From Epiperipatus broadwayi (taxonomy: Eukaryota > Onychophora > Udeonychophora > Euonychophora > Peripatidae), in NCBI GenBank assembly GCA_028023455.1, contig JAQFVV010006643.1, positions 62,001-126,000 on the forward strand: a stretch of 64,000 nucleotides of DNA, given 5' to 3'. A model generated the notes under the pieces. The model had not been told where the DNA came from. It searched no databases and saw only the letters and a program-made list of their open reading frames with translations. The translations under genes and the position numbers were made by a program. Positions 27,563 through 42,107 of the stretch are shown here, piece by piece. Every line of letters begins with the position of its first letter. Positions within the stretch are counted from its first letter, which is position 1.

Positions 27563-28519
27563 AACTCGTAATAATAAGTGTTAGCAAGTTTACAAATACA
27601 TTCACACAAACATTACTGAAATAACTACTGAGCTTGATTTATCTACCAAATTACTAATCAGAAAACTAAAATTTTGCTATTTGGAAGCGAAACATATTGA
27701 CTTCATCATAAAATTTAATTTGAAAACCTTGCCAACTAATCATTTTTTGGTAAATCATAGAAATTTCTCAAAAATAGAACCAATATGTAGCTTATGTAAA
27801 GTGACGGATAAAACTATTGAATATATTTTTACTGCTTGCCCATTTTTGAGTCCTGCTAGGAAAAATATAACCAGAGTACTGCCAGCTAACATCAAGATTA
27901 TAAGAATCAGAGATGCTATAAAGAGTGGTGTCTTTGCTGCAATTAGAATGGGAATGTTCCTGCTTCATGCCGTGTGGTTAACGAAGAATTATTTTGTTTT
28001 TAAACGAGGAAATAAAGAACCATGGGAGGTGTGCAAAAAATTTATTCGGAGGACTATATTTAGGGATCACTTATTAATGTCGGAAAAGCTCTTTGGAGAC
28101 ACTTGGGGGCAACTTAGGCCACTGGATGAAGATCCTCAGGCATGCTAATTAAAAATTAATTCAAGATTAAAAAATGGTTCAGTTAGATGGAGAATGACAA
28201 AGGATCACTGCCAATCAAAATACGGACTGCACAATGATCACTGGCTAAGTCACTAAATGAAGAGCCAGTTGTTCAGATATAAAACTAGTACACAATAATT
28301 ATAGACTAAGTTTGAACGATGATTTTCTTGCTCTGATCATGAAATTAATTTGTCATAATAATAACTAATGTGTCAAACGAGTATATTTTCTAAGTTGAAA
28401 AATTATTTACTAATGATTGTCATAATACGTGTAACAAATCCAAACAAATGTATACCAACAAGATTTATATTGTAATTGTATGTGTATTTTCGTTAATAAA
28501 AAAAAAACTCGTAATAATA
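27563..28519 (+). mobile_element. 5'-truncated LINE insertion with 14-bp target-site duplication
   Basis: AACTCGTAATAATA occurs at 27563-27576 and again at 28506-28519. Between them lies about 930 bp made of the last ~190 codons of a LINE reverse-transcriptase ORF, a ~350-bp 3' UTR, and a terminal A run (28498-28507) after CGTTAAT. Target-primed reverse transcription with 5' truncation explains all of this: exact direct repeat, A-tail and missing 5' end. The insertion abuts the foldback element that begins at about 28520, so it landed at or next to that element's edge. Confidence 0.9.
27585..28148 (+). pseudogene. LINE reverse-transcriptase C-terminal fragment (zf-RVT-like)
   Basis: The frame is open from the insertion's 5' edge (stop at 27582) to TAA at 28146, with no start codon of its own. 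It resembles the region downstream of the RT domain in L1/Tx1-like LINEs: a 'RKLKFCYLEAKHIDFIIKFN..LPTNHFL' stretch, then a zinc-finger-like knuckle, C-x2-C (tgt codons at 27786-27788 and 27795-27797) followed by TIEYIFTACP. The family usually has ETxxH before the final cysteine; here the histidine position is Tyr (TAT, 27822-27824), one base from CAT. It encodes no catalytic residues and cannot transpose. The intact frame suggests relatively recent insertion. The LINE clade is not certain. Confidence 0.75.
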
Positions 28520-29290
28520 TATTGTTACATTTTCATTTACCATTGTCAAACTCTCTCCACTCACAACTTTGACGCCATCCATTTCAGATAAATACACTAA
28601 TGATTATTACTAATCATTTTCGAAACTAGAGATTATCTTTAGCACAGATATAAACTTTAAACCTCAGTTAAAGTTTAATATATCTGGTTTTTAAAATTTA
28701 CACACACGGAGTTATTCACATTTCTCTCTCCCGTATGTAATATCTTTATAGATATAGTAAACACCTCCACACTTCCCCAATTCTTTTCAAATTTATATAA
28801 AGATATAATAAAGGACAAATGGCCCCCAATATGCATTTCGTGCTGAACCAGCACTCATCAGTTGGCCCAGGTCACTATCTCTCATATATATCTATTACTC
28901 TAGACAAATATTTACTTTGCATATAATAGAGTGCTGGTTCAGCATGAAATGCATCTTGGTGGGTCATTTGTCTTTTATTATATCTTTTATTTATATGAAT
29001 TTGAAAAGAATTGGGGAAGTGTGGAGAGTTTTATTATATCTATAAAGATATTACATACGGGAGAGAAAAAGGTGAATAACTCCGTGTGTGTAAATTTTAA
29101 AAATCAGGTATATTAATCTTTAACTGAGGTTTAAAGTTTATATCAGCGCTAGAGATAATCTCTATTTTCGAAAATGATTAGGGTATACCATGATTAGTAA
29201 TAATTATTAGTGTATTTATCTGAAATGGATGGCATCAAAGTTGTGAGTGGAGGGAGTTTGACAATGGTAAATGAAAATGTAACAATTTAC
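28520..29290. repeat. Foldback element F, large inverted repeat (about 340-bp arms)
   Basis: Arm 1 (about 28521-28862) and arm 2 (about 28930-29288) are reverse complements. The outer ends are ATTGTTACATTTTCATTTACC and GGTAAATGAAAATGTAACAAT. Internal landmarks include CACACGGAGTTATTCAC with GTGAATAACTCCGTGTG, and CGTGCTGAACCAGCAC with GTGCTGGTTCAGCATG. The spacer is about 65 bp. The arms differ by scattered changes and small indels. It could extrude as a cruciform or give hairpin RNA. No protein is encoded; the 61-codon frame at 28931 is incidental. Confidence 0.9.
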
Positions 29291-29510
29291 TCTAGATAAA
29301 TACTTTGCATATAATAGAGATATATACCAGAGATAGTGACCTGAGCCAACTGATGAGTGCTGGTTCAGCACGAAATGCATCTTGGGGATCATTTATCTTT
29401 TATTATATCTTTATTTATATGAATTTGAAAAGAATGTGGAGGTGTTTATTATATCGTGATAGCATGTATATAAACTTTCCCTCAGTTAATATTATGTGAT
29501 AGACTAGATT
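29281..29510 (-). repeat. Foldback family F, extra partial copy
   Basis: A third, partial copy in the same orientation as arm 2 follows directly. The spacer-like CTCTAGATAAATACTTTGCATATAATAGAG (compare 28909-28932), the core TGATGAGTGCTGGTTCAGCACGAAATGCATCTTGG (29351-29385) and TATGAATTTGAAAAGAA recur. It is shorter and lacks the outer end. Confidence 0.8.
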
Positions 29511-32500
29511 AATACCACAATATTAGTTTATTAATTATTATATATATATGTAAGAAAATTAAATCTTTTTTGGATCATACTGTCTATTAATTTTTTTGCA
29601 AAGATTGCTAATGTGCAATGAAATCACATTCATTTTTGTCAAGACTAAAGCTGTAATAAAGAATTGTTCTGTCTCAAGTAATAACAAGATTATGATTGTC
29701 TGTGAATTAAAGAACATTTATTCATATGTATAATAATAGATGGTTGTCCAATTAAAATAGGAATATTAACAAAGGTTTTTGCATTTCTTTTTGTTTACAG
29801 TCAGCTGTTTTATTAAAACTGATTTTAAAAAAAATAAAAAAATAAAAAAATAGGTTTTTACACATAATATTGGAATACCCTGTGTTTCATCCCATTTATT
29901 AAAAATGTTTGGCCTTTTTAAATTTTCAATAGATTCTTTCATCTTTTTCCAAAGTAGCCAGTATTTTAGTATTATCCGCGTCAGGGGTGTGATTTTGATT
30001 ATAAAATAAAAAATAATAAAAATTAATTTTTTTTTTATTTTCATCATATAACAATGAAAATCATTATATATATGTATGAAAATTATAATTTCAGATTTCG
30101 GTTTAATTTAAAATAAATTTTATTTAGACAATGTTTAAAGCTGATGATTGCTGATAAATAAGTCTTCCAGCCTTTCTGTGTAAATTCTTATTTAAATTGC
30201 AGGGATTTAGCTTGATTAAAAGTTGTCTGGGTTAGCTTTGTTTTTACAGTAGAGGTTTTAGTAAGGACTGGAGATATCCCTTTCAAGAACTATAGTGAGA
30301 TATTTTTTTTGCCTTCTTATTCATTATATTCAAGTAGTATTTTCTGATAAGTAATTCAAATAGTCGAATTTTCTATGTAGAAATGGTCATCTTTCCCCCC
30401 AAATTTAGATAGGACTAACAAATAAAATTAACACTTCTCACTTTATCGTTTCCTTTATCTTTAAAAATAAATTAAATCACAAAATTATAATTCGGCTATA
30501 CATGGACTTCTTATAACCTCAAAATCTTAATTTGTTTTTTAAATTATGTTATCAATTAACTTGTATCAATTTTATTAAACAATTATACGTTATTTGAGAT
30601 TATATAAACGTAAAAATATTTTTTTTTTTTTTTTTTTAAATATACCCATTTTCTACTTTACTTCTTTAAATTTTTGATTCGATTTTTTTCTTTCCCAAAT
30701 TTTAAGTATTGTTATTTTTTTTTTTTACATAATATACACATACTAAAGAATATTTCATATATGTCTATATCTGTCACAATATATATATATGTAACACTTT
30801 AAAAATGATCTATGATTAAATAGTTTCAAATGCTAGAAACAAAAATTAAATGTCAGTGAGTATTATTAATAATACAAAAGCAGAAAAAATCTTTGTAATA
30901 AAAAACAACAATATATATATATTAATTGATATGCTATTATATAAGTATGTAGAAATAATTAATTGCTTATTGTGATAATATATAGTCTCAATGGAATGGA
31001 ATTAATTACTTTGGCCAAAATATACTTTTATATATAGCCATAAATCATTAAGTATATAACATATGTTATCTATAGCTCAAATTTAATATATATGCATATA
31101 ATGTATCTAAAGATATATTTCATTTTATAAATCTTTTATGGCTTTTAGTTGTAGGAAAATATTAATCTACATCTACATTAAATATTTAAAACTAGAAACA
31201 TTGATTCATGTAGTAGGAATGTTTTCGGCATACATATGGTTAGTTTATTGATTAATAAATGATGGAAAATACCAGTAGAATTTAAATTGGTTATTTTGAA
31301 ACATTTTTCAGTCTAAATTTACTCGCGATAGACTTTAATCTAACACCTATATACAAAGTTTGTGATAAAATAAATATAAGCACTATTTTGTGTTTTAAAT
31401 TATTGTATTGTTATTAATAAAATAAATGTATATACTATACACAATGTAAATTCAACGTGAATAAACTAAAGATAGTAAAATTAATGTTTCCTTAAAAATT
31501 TCAGCAAGTTTGGGTTTAGAATGAGGAAAGAAGGGAAAAAAGAGAAAGCAAAAAAAAAAAAAAAAAGTTATATCAAAAACTTTGAAACCAAGTATTTCAA
31601 ATTAACGATAGTTTATTTGTAGCTTTCTTTTTGTAATAGTTTTATTATTAATTAATGTTTAATTTTTATTTGCATATATGTATAAATAATTAACTAAACA
31701 CCAATATTTAATTTATGCCATCACAATTTTTTTAATAGATGGTGTAAGTTTAATTAATATTACTTATTTAATATTGACATATATACATTGCATATTTGTG
31801 GGTTCAAGAGAAGTATGTGCATGCACATATGCATATGTGTGGAGAGACAAGTTTTTAAACGAAAAAATAAATATTTTGTGATCTTCACATTTATGGATAT
31901 GTATACAATTAAAAAGGTTTTGTAACATAGTGGCTAATATATCAATCCATGTTCATGATTGAATCCTGAAGTAATTTTTACATTTTTTTTTTAGATAATT
32001 GGAGATGTTTAAAAATTCTAATAGTTTTTATTTCTAGATAAACAACTCTAGCTAAACTTAGATAGTCATACAATCATTTGTTTATAAATAGGCATATAGA
32101 TACTATTACTAAAACAAGAAACAAGAAAAAATATTATTAATAAGCATTTATAAGGCCCGATGGTGATTGCTCTTTTTTAGTGATTTCTTTGTGGGAAAAT
32201 AGTGGAAAGCTGTTTGTTTTTCAGAAAGTTATTTAAGAGTGCTTTTTATACTTTACTTTTGCAATCTGTATATACTATGATTAAACTCACATTACCCTAA
32301 ATAGTAATTGAATATATCTATATTCAGATTATGAAAAGATTGTCCAAAAAAGCGAAGATAAATACTATCTTTCTCAATATATTTTCACCAGCAGATAAGA
32401 TAATGTTGGTCTTTAAATGTATTATTATTTGAAAAGCATTATTGTTTATAATAAAAAGAAGGTAATTGTTTTCCACCGAATTTTTACTAAAAGCTATTGC

Positions 32501-33333
32501 ATAATTTCAAATGAGATGTTAGAAGCAAATTTGTTGATTTAATAAGTATTTTGATAAAGATATGCGTTAAAAGTTGCTTAATTTTTATCAGTAATAGCTT
32601 GTTGCTGTTTTAAAATAACTGTAAGCATAAGTTATTATCTATATTTTTAACACCTTGAAAAATAACTACAAGCCTAATATTATTCTGAACTTCATGTATA
32701 CGGAACATTCTAGTTTCTGAGCACTTTTAAAATAACCAACATAACATTAAAAATGTTCACAAAGGGTACAATTTCTATAGCTTTCCATCAATAAATAGCT
32801 AAATTATTAAAAAAAAAAGTAGATCAAAATATATTTATCCATGTTATGTGATTATTTGCAAAGTATTGATTTTAATCTTTACACAACATATAAAACTAAA
32901 AAAACTTTTAAGTCTGTGCTAAAAAATAATTTTTAATAACAATTAAAACAGTAAAAAATATCATTTATGACTTTGCTGACAGATAGCTGTTGCATCATCT
33001 CAGAATAAAAGAAAAGATATGTGTTTTAATTATATTAATGAAACCATATTTTTATTAAGAAGCTAAATGTATCCTTAAACTTTGTGAATAATTCACAACA
33101 GTGTATAATATTAGACAGCAAGAAAAATCTATTTTATGTTAGAAGTTAATTTTTATTAATAAACAAAACAGAAAAATGTATAATGGCAGTTTAAATGTCC
33201 CAGCATGATTGTGCCACCTACTCTATGTAAAAATAAATCTATAATTTCATTTTTATAAACAAAATAAATTGTTGTAAAGTGGTTAATTTATTTATAATCA
33301 AGTAAATATAAGTACATAATAAATTTAATATAT
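29511..33333. other. AT-rich DNA, no gene seen
   Basis: Long featureless stretch with many A/T runs and short (AT)n tracts. The 93-codon minus-strand frame at 29766-30047 is of chance length. The words CTGTCACAATATATAT near 30772 resemble the 3' end of the LTR-like repeat but are too short to call. Confidence 0.5.
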
Positions 33334-35255
33334 TATAAGGATTGGGGAATTAGAACTCTTTCTCTAACTGCCGTATAGGATGGCACCAAGCTATTTGAAC
33401 CTGGAAAATTTATATAGTAGGCAGATATTTTATGTTAGATTCCATTTTACTTTGACCAATATGCCCTAGTCACTGGCTAAGGAGAAGCTGAGATTTATAC
33501 ATATAAAATCTTAAACATATTTCAATATTTAAAAAAATAAAATAAAATAAGCCACTGCCAGTAATAATCATGCAAACATTTATTTTCACACATATATAAA
33601 TTTGAGGAATAAATTAATATTGCTTTAATTTGTTATTATTATTTTAAACATTAGTAAGTCCACACAGATGGACAGTTTATATAATTTAAAATTTTAGAAT
33701 AGTGATCATAGATAGGCTACATAGAGTACACAATTAAAATATTTTCAAAACATTTAACTCCGGGCTAAAAGTTCATAGCTAAACCAATGCTAGCTTCCTG
33801 ATATACAGATGCAACCAATGCAATATGAAAATGTTAGCATAAAACCATGCTGACAGAAATGTGCATCTGTAGCATGATATTATTTAAAAGAAATAATCCT
33901 CATCCAGTATAGGAATGTGTGTCTGTCTGATGAAGGAATCATATATATAAAACATTAAAAAAGAAATGCTTCATATGGAGAGAGAGCAGTCCTTGCCATC
34001 TTGTAGTCCCTATTCATAGAGTGAAAAGAGATCAATGGTGTGGGAAGTACATCCACATTCATTGTGATGTGATGGCTACACCCCTGGGCCATGCATTCAT
34101 TTGGGATCAGTGCCTTGTATGCTAACACACTTCACACTACATTGGTATAGACATCTATACATCCCTCCACCAGCATCAACTCAACTATAAAACAAATAGT
34201 CTGAAATTAAACCCCATATAACCTAACCTCAAACTTAATGACTCTATGCAGCCCTCTACACCAAGCTTTAAATTTAATAATTTAGTTAATAAACAAAAAT
34301 AATAAAATTAAAAAAAAATAAAAAGAAAAAAATGGAAATGATTGATTAGCAAACTTAATACATAAATAAAAAAAATGATTAACTGACTTAGAGTCCTATT
34401 CCTAGTCAGATAAGAGTTTACTTAGTTATATTTTTTCTCTCTCTTATCAAAGTGATATTAAAAGGTTGAATTGACAAATGTTAAACTTTCTGTTTGATCT
34501 TGGTGATTCCTCCAGACTTCATCTGATTTATGAAATCCCTTGCTGATCATATAATTTGCTAAAGTTTCTTAGGAGATGTAATCACTACAAGCCATACTTT
34601 CTGGAATCATGGTCAGGGAGGTTGCCCATGTCAAGCTTCTACATCATGAAGTCTGCATTATAGCTAGCTGTAATACATAGATTAATAATCAGATTCCTTA
34701 CTAAATTCCATTATTTTATCTTCTATAATTTCTGGCCTCCCTTATCACAAATTCTTTGGATCAATCGCACACACATGATGTCATTTGTTCTTATAGATTC
34801 GGTTGTTTTTCTTTCTGGCCCATGCTTGATGCTTGCATTCGTCACTCTGCTTCAAAGCAAAAAACACAATCTTTAATGTTTATCTCTCATCTGTCCTTTG
34901 AATCATTTAAGTGCCCCAAGGGCTAGTTTGCTTTACATTCAAATATATTTTAACAGAACATTTTAAGATTCAAACATGATTTTTAAATTGGAGCTAATTA
35001 ACATTTTTCTTTTTCATTACTTTTAAACAAAAATGCCAATCTTTATTTCTAGATATTTATTTTAACTTGCTTTTATCTTTTACTTTTAAGTATTTTTTTT
35101 AGTTTTTCATCTGTGTGATAATATATATGTTAAAATAACTATTTTCATTTTCTTTTATGTTTTTAATAAATGAATTTTTATTTATGATCTTTTCCTATTT
35201 ATTTTAATTTTAGAATAATAATAACGGCATATGTAGGCATATGTATACTGTCACA
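33334..35255 (+). mobile_element. Putative solo LTR / long noncoding repeat, copy 1
   Basis: This 1.9-kb block is homologous along its length to 51943-54117. Shared landmarks in order: ATTTGAACCTGGAAAATTTAT with AGGCAGATA (about 33396), AATAAGCCACTGCCAGTAAT (about 33546), AGGCTACATAGAG (about 33714), GGGCTAAAAGTTC (about 33763), CCCAAGGGCTAG (about 34915) and CTGTCACA at the end. The ends are TATAAGG...TGTCACA versus TGTAATG...CATTACA in copy 2, so the TG...CA is decayed at the left end here. ATATAT flanks both sides (33328-33333 and 35256-35261). No coding frame is present, as expected for an LTR. A noncoding DNA transposon is an alternative. Confidence 0.6.
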
Positions 35256-38257
<3,002 letters not shown>

Positions 38258-39560
38258 ATGTTGCAAAAACAGTTTACTATAACTGAAAGGAGATCCGTTT
38301 ATTGCTTTTTAAGTCCTGAAAAAAATGAGTACGGCAAATTTTTAAAGTACACTCTATATGTTTTTGTCATTACAGCGATTATTATTACGATTATTCATAT
38401 AATAAACAAATATGGACAGGCTGTTTATCAATACACATCAGCCAGCATAGTGATTGTATTGCTTTTTACCATTAATGATATTTCCTTTCAAGTGCTTGAT
38501 AATTCTCAACTAAAATGTCAATTGAGTTTTCATTAGGTCAGAATGAATGTGTGTGTAAATGAGCCTTTTTAAAAAATATATATTTACAATCATGACTAAC
38601 AAAACTAAACTATGATATTATTTTTCACAAAAAGGTATAAAGTCATGAGCCAAAGAAGCAATTGGTATCAATAGTGAAAAGTGCTAATAATAGCTTGATT
38701 GGTGGAAACAGATTATCATTTGATGATGACATTTTATTTAGATACTTGCAGCTACAGATCACTTTCAAGTGAGAAATGTTTGCATAAATTGGAAAAAGAA
38801 CTAATATAAAATGTATCTGCTTGAACTTTGTGAAGATAAAAGAAAAAGTGAAAGTTAATTGATTTAAAAAGTGGATATGTACTGTGCTAAAAAGACACAA
38901 ATATTGGAAATGTAAGTGGAGTAGGATCCATTATAAATAAAACATGGAAGAACCACATTGTGGAGATTGGTGGTGTATCAGACAGAATGAGAAGGTTAAT
39001 TATTCAACTTAATAGCAGATATCGAATGCAGATAATTCAGGTTTATGCACCAATAAGTTCTCATTGTGATGAAGAAGTAGAGTATGGATGTACAAAAAGC
39101 TTTTGATCACACCAAACAACATTTTGAAATTGTCATTGGAGACTTTAATGCTAAAACTGATAAACAATTGAAAGATGAAAGTGCTGTGAGTAAATTTGGC
39201 TATGGTGATAGAAATGAGAAAAAAACACAAATTTGTTGAGCTCACAGAAAAGCAAAACATTTTTCTTTTTCTTTCTTTCTTTGCAAAAAAATGCTAAACA
39301 AAAATGGACATAAAAGCATCCACATGAAAGTACAGCATAATTGGATTATTTTTTGATTAACAGAAAATTTGTATTTCAGAATTGTAATGTTCTTAATAGA
39401 TTCAACACTGGAAATAATCATTTATAAGTGAAATATAAGATTTGTTAATGCAAAACTAAAATGATAAATAATATTAGAAAAAAAACAGTATTATCTGTTA
39501 ATATTCCTAATTTTCAGAAACACTCCCATGACTTTAATTAAAAATTTGCAAATCATTTAA
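38258..39560 (+). mobile_element. RTE-type LINE, decayed copy B, 5' part
   Basis: Aligns throughout with the 5' UTR and endonuclease part of copy A (63031 down to about 61725, minus strand). The 5' UTR match starts near TTGCAAAAACAG...AACTGAAAGGAGA (38261 on) and the coding match runs from about 38660. Readable pieces include an endonuclease phrase 'FGNVSGVGSIINKTWKNHI'-like stretch (about 38900-38960), 'QIIQVYAPISSH' (about 39025-39065), 'FEIVIGDFNAKT' (about 39123-39160) and 'QNCNVLNRFNTGNN' (about 39378-39420). Many frameshifts and stops make it dead. The 102-codon frame at 38228-38536 is 5' UTR, not a gene. This copy keeps GAA and GGA codons where copy A has a stop and GAA. Confidence 0.85.
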
Positions 39561-42107
39561 AAATGTAATATATATATATAAAACATTTTTTTTTTAAAAA
39601 AAAAAAGATATTTATTTAATTTGAGAAGTAATGCATTAAAAAACATTCTTCTTCATGAATTATAATTATTATTGTGACATGTTAATTTTAAATAAAAGCA
39701 TAAATTAGTTCATTCAACCAATATTAAAGTATTTATTTTGATTATAAAATGTATTGGCTGAATTAATTAATATATGAACACCTCATGCTTTTATTTAAAG
39801 CTAACATATAACAACAAAAATTGTAATTCAAGAAAAAATGTATTTTTTTTTTGCTTTTTAATACATTAATTCTCAAATTAAGTAAAAATATTTTTGTCAA
39901 GCGTTGTTAGCCGAGAGGTCATCACGGCCGCCTTGTAAGCAAATAGTTGGTTGCAGATGGTTGTGGGTTCGTGTCCTGGTCGATGCTATGACATATGAAA
40001 AAAAAAATAATTTTTTATTTTTTTTATATATAAATATTATTTGATATTTTATAATGTTTGGGTATATAATTAATTGTCTAAATTTATTTGCAAGATTTTT
40101 GTTTTATGAAAACAGCAGTATAAAAAGCAAGTTTTATATACACAGTCCATAGGGAAAATAAAGATTTTATCCTTTATTTATTTTTCTTCCTATTTTAATT
40201 AACTGCAAATACATCTTCAATTTTTGCTTCAAATTAAATAAAAACATTAAAAAGTCAAATGTAAGATTTTTGCTTTTATTAATCTATTCAAGATCCAACT
40301 GCTCTCAGTCTTATTTGAAAGATCGTAGTGACAATGTTCATAGTGACAACTTCAGCCATATTTGCAATAATTTATTTTTGCAATTAAACCTTTATTCTAC
40401 ATATATTTTGATAATATTTACATTATTTATTAAAAATATAAGTTTAAAATGAAAGACTTTCTAAAAGATAAAATTTGAACTTTGTAAAATAAAAAAATAA
40501 AATACTAAACAGAACTTATAAATGTAGCATTAGCTTTTTTTGTATTGGATCATAACTTACAAAACAAATTTTCACTAACATAAAAGCAATTATTTTAGCC
40601 AATAAAAACAATTTTTATCATAAAGTAACTACAGTATTTGAGGCTTGTATGCTTAAAATTGAACATTTTCAAATAAAATTTAATTGTAAATCACATACCT
40701 TTTTTCACTTAAAATAAATATTTTAAAAAATATGTTATATAAATAAACTCAAATATGTATAAAAATTACTGAAAATTGCAATTATTTTTTCCAAAGTATT
40801 AAAATGCCATGCTAAAAAAACCTCAGGTCAAATAATTTACAAATGAGTGATGCGGTTGGTTCCTTTTGATTATAATATAACCAATCAGGACATTGTTGGC
40901 TTACTTTTATTTAGAAAATTTGCATGATGTTTGCATAAATCTGATATGTTTAGATATTTTTTAAAACTAATAATTTTAGTTCTGATTTGTATGTAAAAAA
41001 AGTAAACTGGCAAACTAACATTATAAATAAATGCAAAGTAGTAAAAAAAGCTAAATCAACAGTGGAAACCCCAAAATTAGTATTTTTGTAATGATTAACA
41101 AAAAAAATTTAAGGCAGCAGTTTAAAAAAGAAATTCAACACAAACAAATCAAAAGTCAATTAAGATTTTTCTTTTAATTTTTCTTTTTTTTTACAAAGCA
41201 AATGAAAAAAATCTGTTTAAAAATGGTATGCTGTATATTGCCCATGGTTTAAAACTTACCAAAATAATTTGAATGTGATTTGAAATATAGCCTGCCAGTA
41301 CTGTTAGCAAAAACAACTCTAAAACATACCATTGTTATACTACATTATCATTGAAACAACACATGTAGAAAACTTGAAGAAAATATGTTAAGTAGAAGTT
41401 TGTTAAAAATTGATTACAAGATTTGACTCAAATAAACAGAAGTTTTAAGTTCAATAAAAGTATTTAATAAGAAAATAATTGATACTTTTAAGAATTATAA
41501 GAAGGATAGCTGATGCAAAAAAGAACAATACACCCTTAAATTTTCTACTAAAGCAAAACAATATTGAAGAAAAGGAATATGGATTTTTTTTAAATGATCC
41601 ATTAACCTATAATAGCAGCAATTGTTATGTGATTCTTCTATCAATTCCTAAATACCTTAATTTCATATTATTTTTTTCAGTTAAACTGTTAATCATCTCA
41701 GTATCTTCCTAAGTATGTCTCTATTTTGCAAAAATCAAATTAATTTTAATTTAGCACATATAATTTTATTTTCATAAACTCTTTCTGTTTAGCATTATTT
41801 CATACTGCTTGTAGTCTAGACAAAGCTGTAATTTTTTTTATCTTATCAAATGATAGCTTTTTTACTAATTTTAAAAAGAAATATAATAAAATGTATTGTA
41901 ACTAATGGAAACAATAATAAGAAGCAAAATTATTTTATTAAAATTATTGATTATAAGAAAACAATTAACTAATTATAAAAAACTGCCAATTAAATTCAGT
42001 TAACAAAAGTACTTTTATTTCATTTTTTGGCTATATTTTGAAACCTTTTTTGTTTTACAAATAATTTAATATTTATTGTGAATAATGATTATTGTGGATT
42101 AAGAAAA
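39561..42107. other. About 2.5 kb of foreign DNA splitting RTE copy B
   Basis: Copy B's similarity to copy A stops at about 39560 and resumes at about 42108, with about 185 bp of the reference missing. The intervening DNA is very AT-rich, has no ORF above chance length (a 77-codon frame at 41479-41712 is unremarkable) and contains one SINE (39901). I see no terminal repeats, so it may be a decayed transposon or an insertion with deletion. Confidence 0.55.
39901..40008 (+). mobile_element. tRNA-derived SINE, copy 2 (diverged)
   Basis: The tRNA-like domain runs from GCGTTGT (39901) to TCGATGC (39986), with A-box-like TAGCCGAGAGG and B-box-like GGTTCGTGTCC, then TATGACATATG and an A run. The central arm differs (CGCCTTGTAAGCAAATAGTTGG in place of TGCCTTGCACTTGCAGGCAG), marking a different subfamily or older copy. 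It lies inside the block that interrupts RTE copy B. Confidence 0.8.

Noticed and set aside
28931-29116. Two similar small ORFs (28931 and 29305), 'MLVQHEM' and related
   Set aside because: Their resemblance comes from being copies of foldback family F. The matching minus-strand ORF at 10160-10363 is from the same repeat. Frames are not preserved between copies.
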